Shown here piece by piece: positions 6,389 through 13,717 of a DNA stretch of 15,147 bases (the stretch's first letter is position 1; every line of letters starts with the position of its first letter). This DNA is from JBBRLG01 sp038231495. GTDB taxonomy: Bacteria > Planctomycetota > Planctomycetia > Gemmatales > Gemmataceae. The notes under the pieces were generated by a model that saw only the letters and a list, made by a program, of their open reading frames with translations, was not told the DNA's origin and made no database searches. Location: NCBI GenBank assembly GCA_038231495.1, contig JBBRLG010000107.1, positions 1-15,147 on the forward strand, written 5' to 3'. The translations under genes were made by a program, and so were the position numbers.

Positions 6389-7273
6389 ATGAGCACGGAA
6401 ACAAACCGACCGACCGCCCCGGACCCCGCGACCGCGCCTACAATAGCGCCCGGCGCCAACGGCGGACCGGCGTTGCACATCCCGGCGGAAGCAATCCCGG
6501 ACTATGACAAGATTGTCATTGAGGACAACACCCCCGTGGAGAGTTACTTCGCCGAGAAACAATACCGCTTGTTGACCGAATCGCTTTACAACGGGTGGTC
6601 CGGCCCCGGCGAGGGCCGAACGTTCGCGGCGTTTGCCAACGTGGGCCTTTTCGCCGCGCTGAATGAGCCTCCCTGCGTGCCGGACGTGATGCTCAGCCTG
6701 GACGTTCGTTGTGGCGACCTTTCGCAACGGCAACATAATTCGTACTTCATGTGGGTTGTTGGCAAGCCGCCTGACGTGGTGATTGAAGTGGTGTCCGATC
6801 GGCGCGGCGGGGAGGACGGCCACAAACGAGCGTATTATGCCCGCGCCGGAGTGCCGTATTACGTCATCTTCGATCCCGACGACTGGCTTGAAGCGGGCGT
6901 GCTGCGGTCTTTTGAACGCCGCGGTAAAACGTACAGACTGCTACCGGACCACTGGCTGCCGGACGTAGGCCTGGGAGTTACCTTATGGGAAGGAGCTTAC
7001 GAAGCGTTCCCGGATCGATGGCTCCGCTGGTGCGAACGCGACGGCCAACTCATTGCCACGGGCGCGGAACGCATCGCCCAGGAGCGCGAACTGACGGAAC
7101 AAGAACGGTTGCGCGCCGAACAAGAACGGTTGCGCGCCGAACAAGAACGACTGCGCGCCGAACAAGAACGACTGCGCGCCGAACAAGAAGGCCAGCGGGC
7201 CGACCAGGAGCGCGAGTGGCGGGAGCGGTTGGAAGTACAATTGCGGGCACTGGGCGTCGAACCCACCCCCTGA
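6389..7273 (+). CDS. Uma2-family putative restriction endonuclease-like protein with heptad-repeat tail
   Basis: A 294-residue protein. Residues about 45-200 form a Uma2 (PD-(D/E)XK superfamily) domain: PDVMLSLDV with D99, then PPDVVIEVVS with E133, K146 in GHKRAYYARAGVPYYVIFDPDDW. The first 30 residues are a proline/alanine-rich, probably disordered leader. From about 225 on, a charged coiled coil is built largely of the heptad EQERLRA. Uma2 proteins are very abundant in cyanobacteria and planctomycetes; no biochemical role is firmly established, though a nuclease fold is predicted. Start ATG 6389 has GAGGG 4 nt upstream. It follows the MazF-like toxin by 62 bp and precedes leuD by 24 bp, all on one strand, so a read-through leu transcript would include it. 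Confidence 0.85.
   Translation: MSTETNRPTAPDPATAPTIAPGANGGPALHIPAEAIPDYDKIVIEDNTPVESYFAEKQYRLLTESLYNGWSGPGEGRTFAAFANVGLFAALNEPPCVPDVMLSLDVRCGDLSQRQHNSYFMWVVGKPPDVVIEVVSDRRGGEDGHKRAYYARAGVPYYVIFDPDDWLEAGVLRSFERRGKTYRLLPDHWLPDVGLGVTLWEGAYEAFPDRWLRWCERDGQLIATGAERIAQERELTEQERLRAEQERLRAEQERLRAEQERLRAEQEGQRADQEREWRERLEVQLRALGVEPTP
7097..7201 (+). repeat. 21-bp in-frame tandem repeat coding heptads (EQERLRA)
   Basis: Five consecutive 21-bp units lie inside the Uma2 gene. Units 1 and 2 (7097-7138) are identical. Units 3 and 4 (7139-7180) are identical to each other and differ from 1-2 only at two synonymous positions (CGG TTG versus CGA CTG). Unit 5 (7181-7201) is degenerate (EQEGQRA). The paired identity suggests recent duplication, and because units are multiples of 3 copy number can change without a frameshift. 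The product is a coiled coil. Confidence 0.9.
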
Positions 7274-7297
7274 GCCGAACATCATGCGGAGAGTTTC

Positions 7298-7867
7298 ATG
7301 GCCATGCAAGACACCATCACCGGCAAGGCGTACGTCCTGGGCGACAACGTCGATACCGACCAGATCATCCCGGCACAATACCTGACGTTCAACCCGTCGA
7401 TCCCGGAAGAGTACAAGCAGTTCGGCAAGTACGCGCTGAGCAGCGTGCCGCCGTCGCAGGCCGGGCTGCCCAAGGGGCACGTCCCCTTCCACACCGACGA
7501 CGAATTCGTGTCGCCGTACACCTTCATCGTCGCCGGCAAGAATTTCGGCTGCGGCTCGTCGCGCGAACACGCACCCATCGCGCTCGACGCGGCGGGTATC
7601 AAGGTCGTTGTCGCCGAGTTTTACGCGCGCATCTTCTTTCGCAATTCGGTCAACGGCGGCTACCTGATTCCGTTCGACAGTGCGGGCCGGCTGTGCGACC
7701 GCGTTTGCACCGGCGACGAACTGCACCTCGACGTGCGCCAGGCGACGCTCACGAACGTGACGACCGGCGAGGTCTATCCCCTCAAGCCGCTGGGCGACGT
7801 GGCCCCCATCCTGGAGGCGGGCGGCGTGTTTCCTTACGCCCGGCAGGCGGGCATGTTGAAGGATTGA
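7298..7867 (+). CDS. leuD: 3-isopropylmalate dehydratase, small subunit
   Basis: A 189-residue swivel-domain subunit that pairs with LeuC. Signature segments are VLGDNVDTDQIIPAQYL (D19 and D21 at the usual substrate-loop position), GKNFGCGSSREHAPIAL (N82-H91), and NSVNGGYLIPFD. The gene ends close to the family's usual length. GGAGAG lies 4 nt before ATG 7298, so it has its own ribosome binding site. The leuC-leuD pair is split by three genes, so expression in stoichiometry with leuC would depend on read-through or an unseen internal promoter. The stop is 15 bp from the stop of the convergent oxidoreductase gene, with no hairpin between them. Confidence 0.92.
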   Translation: MAMQDTITGKAYVLGDNVDTDQIIPAQYLTFNPSIPEEYKQFGKYALSSVPPSQAGLPKGHVPFHTDDEFVSPYTFIVAGKNFGCGSSREHAPIALDAAGIKVVVAEFYARIFFRNSVNGGYLIPFDSAGRLCDRVCTGDELHLDVRQATLTNVTTGEVYPLKPLGDVAPILEAGGVFPYARQAGMLKD

Positions 7868-7882
7868 GGCCCGAACCCGCGC

Positions 7883-9220
7883 TCACGAAGGCAACTTATA
7901 CGGTGCCCGGTACTCATAACGCAACAGCTTGTTCGCCGCGTCGCTGTTCGTGAACCGCTCCGACTTGCCGTCCCACTCCAGGTAACTCTTCGTCTTGTGC
8001 GCGATGTTGCCGATCAGCGCCGCCGTCGTGTCGCGGTGGCCGGTCTCGATGTCGCAATTGCACTTCTCCCGGCTGCGCACGCAGTCCAAGAAGTTGCGGG
8101 CGTGGTCCGCCGTGTCCGCCTTGCCCTTGCCCGACCTCGGCTCGATCGGGGTCTTCGCCCCGACGCGGTAGCCTTTTTCCTGGTTGCGGTCGTTCGGCAG
8201 GCGCGCCGGGAAATCGTTGACCACGACCACATCCGGAACCACCTCATAGCCCCCGCCTTGCAGGTACAGCGTCCCCTTGGTGCCGCGAAACTCGATCTCG
8301 CCGCCGCGCAGACCTGCCGGTGCGGCGGTCGCGTTGAACTGCGAGAACGTCACCAGCGTGTTGCCCGGATACTGCCACAAGACTTCGAGCGTGTCGGGGA
8401 TTTCGCGGTTGTCCTCCATGACGTACTTGCCGCCCATCGCCGTCACCGCCAGCGGCGCATCGACGCCCAGCGCCCAGTGGATCATGTCCAGGTAATGGAC
8501 GCCGAAGTTTGTCAGCTGGCCGCCGGAATAGTCGTAAAACCAACGGAAGCGGTAGAAGGTCCGGTTCTTGTTGTACGGCACCTTCGGCGCGGGGCCGAGC
8601 CACGCTTCCCAGTCGAAATCCTTCGGCGGCTCCTCATTCGGCGGGTTGCCGATGCCGCGTGGCGCTTCGTTCTGAATGTGAAAAGCACGCACGGCAGTCA
8701 CGCGGCCGATGCCGCCCTTGCGGACGATCTCGGCGGCCTCGCGACAAAACTCCGACGACCGCCGGTGCAGGCCGACTTGTGTGACGCGCTTGTGCTTGCG
8801 CGCCGCCTCGACCATCGCCCGGCCTTCGGTGACGCACAGCGACAACGGCTTCTCGACGTAAACGTCTTTCTTCGCCGCGCAGGCCTGGATCGTTTGCAAT
8901 GCGTGCCAGTGGTCCGGCGTGCAGATGACAGCCGCGTCAACCTCCTTCATGTCGAGCAGCTTGCGGTAGTCGTGAAACTGCTTCGGGTCGCCGCCGGCCT
9001 TCTTCGCGGCGAAGTCGAGGTACGGCTGCGACAGGTCGCACAGGGCGACGACTTCGCAGTCCTTGTGGGCGAGGAAGCCGTCGAGCACCTGGTCGCCGCG
9101 GTTGCCGACGCCGATGAAGCCGAGGCGGATGCGCTCGTTGGCGCCGAGGACGCGCTTAGCGGACAGGGCCGTCAGGACACTGGCCGCGCCGGCTGCTTTG
9201 GTGAAATCTCTGCGGTTCAT
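7883..9220 (-). CDS. Gfo/Idh/MocA-family oxidoreductase with twin-arginine signal
   Basis: A 445-residue NAD(P)-dependent oxidoreductase. The first 27 residues (MNRRDFTKAAGAASVLTALSAKRVLG) form a Tat-type signal with RRDFTK, as is common in planctomycete members, implying export in folded form with cofactor. The Rossmann glycine motif is GFIGVGNRG (G37, G39, G42), followed by ALCDLS, ICTPDHWHA (99-107) and the family EKPL (123-126). GGQLTNFGVHYLDMIHWALG in the C-terminal domain holds the usual catalytic-region histidines. Substrate is unknown; family members oxidise or reduce sugars and cyclitols. I chose ATG 9220 because it begins the Tat signal. The open frame to 9289 runs through a palindrome. 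It is downstream of a sugar isomerase-like gene on the same strand, separated by an 83-bp gap holding that palindrome. Confidence 0.88.
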   Translation of the reverse strand: MNRRDFTKAAGAASVLTALSAKRVLGANERIRLGFIGVGNRGDQVLDGFLAHKDCEVVALCDLSQPYLDFAAKKAGGDPKQFHDYRKLLDMKEVDAAVICTPDHWHALQTIQACAAKKDVYVEKPLSLCVTEGRAMVEAARKHKRVTQVGLHRRSSEFCREAAEIVRKGGIGRVTAVRAFHIQNEAPRGIGNPPNEEPPKDFDWEAWLGPAPKVPYNKNRTFYRFRWFYDYSGGQLTNFGVHYLDMIHWALGVDAPLAVTAMGGKYVMEDNREIPDTLEVLWQYPGNTLVTFSQFNATAAPAGLRGGEIEFRGTKGTLYLQGGGYEVVPDVVVVNDFPARLPNDRNQEKGYRVGAKTPIEPRSGKGKADTADHARNFLDCVRSREKCNCDIETGHRDTTAALIGNIAHKTKSYLEWDGKSERFTNSDAANKLLRYEYRAPYKLPS

Positions 9221-9240
9221 GATAGGTTGTTCCGAAAGGG

Positions 9241-9298
9241 GTTTGCCGCTTGCGGCTGAGCGCTGGAGCGCTCCAGCGCTCAGCCGCAAGCGGCAAAC
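9241..9298. repeat. Perfect 58-bp palindrome (copy 2 of the GCCGCTTGCGGC family)
   Basis: The arms 9241-9269 and 9270-9298 are exact reverse complements, with no spacer. The outer part carries TTTGCCGCTTGCGGC and its complement, matching the core of the hairpin at 1348-1390, while the inner part (GAGCGCTGGAGC) differs. On the minus strand it begins exactly 5 nt after the TAA of the isomerase-like gene and ends 20 nt before the ATG of the oxidoreductase gene, leaving just room for a ribosome binding site. As RNA it would form a near-perfect stem; as DNA it could extrude as a cruciform. No T-tract follows. Confidence 0.85.
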
Positions 9299-9303
9299 AG
9301 GGT

Positions 9304-10098
9304 TTATCCAAACTGTTTCTTCAAGTACGTCAATTCTTCCTTGGCCAGCTTCAACCGCTCTTCCTGCGTCTTGGTGTCGTACTCCCCGTGCAGGCTGATC
9401 GTCCCATTGAACTTACAATCCTTCAACCCCTGCGCAACCTCGTTCCATAGCACAATGCCCTCACCCGCCGGCACGACGCGGTGTGCCCAGCCCTTGTCCT
9501 TTTTCTCCCAGAGCATGTCTTTGATCGCGATCATCGACAACCACGGCTTGATGATGTCCAGTTCCGTGCGCACCGGGCCGCCGTTGACCGCCGTGTGGCC
9601 CGTGTCGAAATAGGCGCCGACGTGGTGCGGGTCGAAATCCTGCAACAGCCAGCGCAGACTGGCCGCGTTGTTGCCGAGGTTGGCGCCGGAATGCGTGTGG
9701 TAACAAACGCGCACCTTCGTCTTCTCGGCCAGCTTGGCGAAGCCTTCCATCTGCGTCCGCGCCGCCTTCAGGTTCGCGTCGAAGGGGCTGCGCAACGGGA
9801 AATAGCCGATCTTGATCGCGGGCACCTCCGCCTTGGCCGCCGCTTCAAAGACTGCTTTCGCCTCCTTGCCGGCGGGGTCGATCAGGTTTGTCGAGGCGCT
9901 CACGAGGCCGATGACCAGGCCCGCATCGGCAAACGCCTTCACCGCGGTGGGCAGTTCGGTCAGAGCGTTGTCGGGGTTGACCGGGAAGCCGGGGCGCACC
10001 GCCATGTCCGCGCCATCGAGGCCGGCTTCCTTGCAGAATTTGACGAGATCCGGCACGTCAAGCTTTTGCAGCGTCTTGGTGAAGTAGAGGTAACGCAT
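9304..10098 (-). CDS. Sugar phosphate isomerase/epimerase-like TIM-barrel protein
   Basis: A 264-residue protein of the xylose isomerase-like / AP endonuclease 2 fold. Evidence: an early FCKEAGLDGADMAVRPG strand-helix unit (21-37), YHTHSG with H134 and H136, YFDTGHTAVNGG with D165 and H168, MIAIKDMLW (189-197), and ISLHGEYD near the C-terminus; these are the positions where this fold places metal ligands. The exact reaction is unknown: family members isomerise or epimerise keto-sugars and hydroxypyruvate-like substrates. I see no signal peptide, so it is probably cytoplasmic. ATG 10098 has AAAGGA 5 nt upstream; the frame open to 10158 lacks coding character. It is first of two same-strand genes with the Gfo/Idh protein, a pairing typical of cyclitol and sugar catabolism in planctomycetes, though export of only one of the two is noteworthy. 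Confidence 0.82.
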   Translation of the reverse strand: MRYLYFTKTLQKLDVPDLVKFCKEAGLDGADMAVRPGFPVNPDNALTELPTAVKAFADAGLVIGLVSASTNLIDPAGKEAKAVFEAAAKAEVPAIKIGYFPLRSPFDANLKAARTQMEGFAKLAEKTKVRVCYHTHSGANLGNNAASLRWLLQDFDPHHVGAYFDTGHTAVNGGPVRTELDIIKPWLSMIAIKDMLWEKKDKGWAHRVVPAGEGIVLWNEVAQGLKDCKFNGTISLHGEYDTKTQEERLKLAKEELTYLKKQFG

Positions 10099-10196
10099 GA
10101 CGGTCCTTTCACGGGGCGGGTCGGAGAGACTGCGTTCCAGAAGTTTACCGTGGCGCACCAGGCGTTCGCAAGTAAGAACCTTTCGCGCCCGCGTCG

Positions 10197-10202
10197 TACA
10201 AT
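10197..10202 (+). promoter_or_regulatory. Candidate -10 element for the DUF885 gene
   Basis: TACAAT (one mismatch to the TATAAT consensus) lies 33 nt before the ATG at 10236, in the 137-bp gap between divergent genes. No good -35 box is found at the expected distance. Confidence 0.3.
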
Positions 10203-10235
10203 GTCCTCATTCCTCGCCCCCGAAGGAGAACCTGC

Positions 10236-12005
10236 ATGAGCCTCGCACTGACCCGCCTGTTGCTCGCGCTGCTCGCTTTGAGCGCCTGCGCCTCCCTGGC
10301 CCGCGCCGCCGGCGGCGAGGACGCCAAGCTCGCCACTTTCTTCAAAGCGTATCTCGACGAGCAGATGAAACACAAGCCGCTCGACGCGACCCGGTTGGGC
10401 AACCACGACTACGACGACCGCCTCGACGACCTGTCCGCCAAGGCCCTCGCCGCCGACCTCGATCGCAGCCGCGCCGCCCTGGCCGACCTGCCGAAGAAAA
10501 TCGACTTCAAGCAACTTTCGCGCTCCGCCCAGATCGACTTTGAAATCCTCAAGCACGACCTGACACGCTCCGTCTGGCTCGCCGAGAATTTCAAGCCGTT
10601 CGAGAACGATCCGCTCGTCTACAACGAATACATTAGTGATAGCGTATATCTTCTTTTAACGCAATCGTCGTTGCCGAAGGCGGCCAACGTCAAGAATGCC
10701 GTGTCGCGCATGGCGTTCATTCCCAAGGTCGTCGCAGCGGCCAAGGCCAACCTGCGCAACCCGCCGCGCGTTTACGTCGAGACCGCCATTCGCCGCAACA
10801 AGGGGGCCATCGCGTTCTACGAGAGCGGCATCTACGAACTGGCCGGCGAGACGCCGCAGCTGAGCGACCTCAAACCCGTCGCCGCCAAAATCCTGCCGGC
10901 ATTGAAGGATTATCAGAAGTTCCTGGAAGAAGACCTGCTGCCGCGGGCCAAGGGCGACTGGCGCATCGGCACGGAGAAGTTCGCGCGCAAGCTGGAACTG
11001 GAACTCGATGCCGGTCTGACGGCGGGCCAGGCGCTGCGCGACGCCGAGACTGAATTCGACCGCGTGGAACGCGACATGTACGTCATCGCCCGCCAATTAT
11101 GGGGCACAACGCTGCCCGGCAAGCCGCTGCCGCCGGACACCGTCGAGGGCCGGCGCGACGCCATTCGCCGGGTGCTGGCCGAGTTGAACAAGGACCACGG
11201 CAAGGCCGAGGACCTGGTTAAGGACGCCCGCGCGACGGTCGCGTCCATCAAGAAATTCATTGCCGAGAAGGACATCCTGCGTTTGCCGGACCCGGACCGC
11301 TGCCAGGTGCTGGAAATGCCGGAGTTCCAGCGCGGCTTCAGCGTCGCCTACCTGAACCAGGCACCGCCGCTGGACAACACGGCCAACAGCGTCTATGCCG
11401 TCAGCCCGCCGCCCAAGGAATGGGACGACCGCAAGGTGGAGAGCTACCTGCAAGAGTACAACCGCCACATGCTGCAAATCCTCACGATCCACGAAGGCTT
11501 CCCCGGCCACTACGTCCAGTTGGAATATTCGAGCCGGCACCCGTCGCTGATCCGCCGCGTGCTGTACTCCGGCGCCTTCGCCGAGGGTTGGGCCGTGTAC
11601 ACCGAGCAAACGATGCTCGACCAGGGTTACGGCAAGGGCGACCTGGCGCTGCGGCTGAACCAGCTGAAGTTTTATTTGCGGGCCGTCGCCAACACGATCC
11701 TCGACCACAAGATGCACTGCACCGGCATGACCGACGAGGAGGCACTGGCGTTTCTGACGCAACGGGTCTACCAATCGGAGGGCGAGGCGCTGGGCAAGAT
11801 CGTACGTGCCAAGCTGAGTTCCTGCCAGCTTTCGACTTATTTCGTCGGCCGCATGGCGTTTTACCGGCTACGGCAAGAAGTGCAGAAGGAGCAGGGCGAC
11901 CAATTCGACCTCGGCCGCTACCACGAGGCGGTGCTGGACCACGGCACGCTACCGGTCAAGTATTTGCCGGAACTGGTCCGCGACCGGCTCGCCAAACCAC
12001 GCTGA
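10236..12005 (+). CDS. DUF885 family protein (zinc metallopeptidase-like), exported
   Basis: A 589-residue protein. The N-terminus (hydrophobic run 8-15, then LSAC at 15-18) fits a lipobox with C18 as a possible lipid anchor; signal peptidase I cleavage after ARA near 24 is the alternative. The mature part is mostly helical. The family motif HEGFPGH (H419-E420...H425) followed 25 residues later by FAEGWAVYTEQ with E450 matches the HExxxxH-type zinc site of DUF885 proteins, and GSYxLxQ-like and FVGRMAFYRLR segments near the C-terminus also fit. Members are predicted periplasmic or secreted metallopeptidases. GGAG is 7 nt before ATG 10236. A short AT-rich run of codons (about 10628-10665) stands out in an otherwise GC-rich gene. 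The upstream gene is divergent and the downstream gene convergent, so it looks monocistronic. Confidence 0.88.
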   Translation: MSLALTRLLLALLALSACASLARAAGGEDAKLATFFKAYLDEQMKHKPLDATRLGNHDYDDRLDDLSAKALAADLDRSRAALADLPKKIDFKQLSRSAQIDFEILKHDLTRSVWLAENFKPFENDPLVYNEYISDSVYLLLTQSSLPKAANVKNAVSRMAFIPKVVAAAKANLRNPPRVYVETAIRRNKGAIAFYESGIYELAGETPQLSDLKPVAAKILPALKDYQKFLEEDLLPRAKGDWRIGTEKFARKLELELDAGLTAGQALRDAETEFDRVERDMYVIARQLWGTTLPGKPLPPDTVEGRRDAIRRVLAELNKDHGKAEDLVKDARATVASIKKFIAEKDILRLPDPDRCQVLEMPEFQRGFSVAYLNQAPPLDNTANSVYAVSPPPKEWDDRKVESYLQEYNRHMLQILTIHEGFPGHYVQLEYSSRHPSLIRRVLYSGAFAEGWAVYTEQTMLDQGYGKGDLALRLNQLKFYLRAVANTILDHKMHCTGMTDEEALAFLTQRVYQSEGEALGKIVRAKLSSCQLSTYFVGRMAFYRLRQEVQKEQGDQFDLGRYHEAVLDHGTLPVKYLPELVRDRLAKPR

Positions 12006-12007
12006 CG

Positions 12008-12050
12008 GCGGCTCCCCCGGATTGCGCTGCGCTCCATCCGGGGGAGCCGC
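12008..12050. terminator. Strong stem-loop between convergent genes (probable bidirectional terminator)
   Basis: A 15-bp perfect stem (12008-12022 with 12036-12050) around a 13-nt loop. It starts 2 nt after the DUF885 TGA and ends 7 nt before the stop of the convergent beta-propeller gene, so it nearly fills the 52-bp gap. There is no T-run on either side. Its sequence is unlike the other palindromes in the window. Position supports a shared transcription end. Confidence 0.55.
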
Positions 12051-12057
12051 GTTGACA

Positions 12058-13350
12058 TCATTTCACCTGGTCCGCTGTGAATTTTAGCAGCGTAAACGGC
12101 GCGATGGTCGTGACGTACACGCTGCCGTCCGCCGCGGCGCACACGCCCATCGGCTGCCACGGCGTTAGCGTGCCGTCCTTCGCCTTGCGGACCGTGTGGT
12201 AGAACGGCAGCGGCTTGCCGTCTTTGTCGGTGAACTTCGCGTACTCCGGGTTCGCGATGCCAACCGGGCCGTGGTCGCGCGGAGCCTTGTCACCGGGCTT
12301 GTAACTCACTAGATGCAACACCGCGCCGTCCGGGGTTCCCTGTTGCGTCACCGCCGCCCACACCCGGCCGTCGGGACCGACGCACATGGCTCGGCAATCC
12401 GTTTGCTTCGCGCCCGCCAGCAGTTCGCCGTGCAGCTTTCCCGGCAACTTGTCGCCGGCCGCCGTCAGGTCGAACGAGTACAGCGCGTTCGTAGACATCT
12501 CGACCGCGTACAGCGTCTTGTGGTCCGGCGTCGTGTCCCAATTGAGGATCGCCCCCTCCTTGGTGATCTCCTTGGGCGCGGGCTTATCGTCCACAGTCAC
12601 GCTCACCTTTTCCAGCTTGTCGGTCGCGGGGTCGTAACGAGCGACCTGGCCGCCGCGGATCGGGTGATAGGCCCGGCCCTTGTCGTCCAGCACGACGAAG
12701 GCGTAGGCGTGTTCGAGGTCGCCGAGGTCGCGATACGTTTTCTTGGAGAGGTCCAAAACCATGAAGTGCGTGTGATCGATGGGCCGGTCATCGGAGCAAG
12801 TCGAGACGTAGGCGACGCCGCGGGCCTCGTCGGGCGTCACGCTGATGATACCGTGGCCCGGTTTGGCGATGCCGAAGTGTTCCGACTTGCCGGTCTTGGG
12901 GTCATAAGTCAAGACGTAGCCGCCGAGGTAATCGCTGCGTTTCTCGCCCTTTTCCGGGTAGCCCTGTTTGGAGCCGACGTAAATTTTGCCGCTAGCGCCG
13001 ACGTTGTTGCGCGTGTGCAGCTTGGCCTGGGCGGCGAACCCCTTGGCATCGGAGCCGATGACCTTGTGAACGTCCATGACCATTTTCATCGCCACGGCCT
13101 TCGGGTCGAACTCGATGAGGAACGCATCGACGCCGTATTTCGCGGCCCCGATGTAGAGGCGGTCGTTCTTGCCTTCGACAATGGAGAAATAACCGCTCTC
13201 TTGATTTGTGTATTCGGAAGGCACCTTGTAGGCGTGGCCGAGGAGCCAGGGCTTGGTTTCGGGGTCAGCGGCAGGGGTGTGCGGCGACAGCCAAGCGGCG
13301 ACTAATCCGATGGTCAAAAGCAGTCGTGCGAGGAAAGTATAGGCTGTCAT
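12058..13350 (-). CDS. Secreted beta-propeller protein, function unknown
   Basis: A 430-residue protein. The N-terminus MTAYTFLARLLLTIGLVAAWLSPHTPAADP is a signal peptide, with likely cleavage near TPA-AD. The rest repeats blade-like units ending in strands such as DRLYIGAAKYG, GKIYVGSKQGY, GVAYVSTCSDD, KTLYAVEMSTNALYSFDL, GRVWAAVTQQG and GSVYVTTIAP. That gives about six or seven YVxx-type units, as in NHL/SMP-30-like or WD40-like propellers. No catalytic residues are identifiable. ATG 13350 has AAAAGG 9 nt upstream and overlaps the TGA of the upstream membrane protein gene (ATGA), so the two are coupled. It ends 7 nt from a strong hairpin. A carrier or ligand-binding role is only a guess. 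Confidence 0.75.
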   Translation of the reverse strand: MTAYTFLARLLLTIGLVAAWLSPHTPAADPETKPWLLGHAYKVPSEYTNQESGYFSIVEGKNDRLYIGAAKYGVDAFLIEFDPKAVAMKMVMDVHKVIGSDAKGFAAQAKLHTRNNVGASGKIYVGSKQGYPEKGEKRSDYLGGYVLTYDPKTGKSEHFGIAKPGHGIISVTPDEARGVAYVSTCSDDRPIDHTHFMVLDLSKKTYRDLGDLEHAYAFVVLDDKGRAYHPIRGGQVARYDPATDKLEKVSVTVDDKPAPKEITKEGAILNWDTTPDHKTLYAVEMSTNALYSFDLTAAGDKLPGKLHGELLAGAKQTDCRAMCVGPDGRVWAAVTQQGTPDGAVLHLVSYKPGDKAPRDHGPVGIANPEYAKFTDKDGKPLPFYHTVRKAKDGTLTPWQPMGVCAAADGSVYVTTIAPFTLLKFTADQVK

Positions 13351-13703
13351 TCGTTGTTGCCTTTTTGGTTCGTAGTGTCTGCGACACGTCGTTGGCAAAA
13401 CGCGCGAACGACACCGAACAGCATGAGAAGCCCCCCGGCACCGCCATAGGCATTCCTAGCGCCCACGGCATCTATACTGCCTTTTGGTGTGGCACTCACC
13501 CAGATAGGATAGCCTGCGGTGCCCAGATCCAAAAGAACGGAACAAAATCCAAGAAGGAGTGCCCCGCCGACGATTAGCACCGACGCAATAGGGTGACGGC
13601 GCCAACGCATCACGGCGACGATAATGCCGACCACGCAGAAAAGATAAAGCGAAGATCGGGCAGCCAAGTGTAGAAGGCTGCCGACACCAAATGAATATGT
13701 CAT
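13347..13703 (-). CDS. Small integral membrane protein, hypothetical
   Basis: A 118-residue protein starting MTYSFGVGSLLHLAARSS. Three hydrophobic segments are seen at about 17-32, 38-58 and 85-102, with a positive RWRRHP loop between the first two. It has no family match I can name. It is easy to miss because its frame continues open far upstream (to 14639) as a shadow of the next gene. The real start is taken as ATG 13703, 14 bp after the upstream gene's stop. The TGA stop overlaps the ATG of the beta-propeller gene (ATGA). The Shine-Dalgarno is weak (GAGC about 7 nt before), so translation may be coupled to the upstream gene. It probably acts with its two operon partners. Confidence 0.62.
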   Translation of the reverse strand: MTYSFGVGSLLHLAARSSLYLFCVVGIIVAVMRWRRHPIASVLIVGGALLLGFCSVLLDLGTAGYPIWVSATPKGSIDAVGARNAYGGAGGLLMLFGVVRAFCQRRVADTTNQKGNNE

Positions 13704-13717
13704 GGGGTTTGCTCGTT

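Noticed and set aside
7097..7201. Short regular repeats considered as a CRISPR array
   Set aside because: The units are contiguous without spacers, multiples of 3 bp and in frame within a coding region.
7997..9259. 420-residue plus-strand frame opposite the Gfo/Idh gene
   Set aside because: It is the antisense of a clear oxidoreductase, rich in arginine, alanine and valine with no recognisable domain. It is a GC-rich shadow.
12313..13305. 330-residue plus-strand frame opposite the beta-propeller gene
   Set aside because: Antisense shadow with low-complexity composition. The minus-strand gene has a signal peptide, an ATGA coupling and blade repeats.
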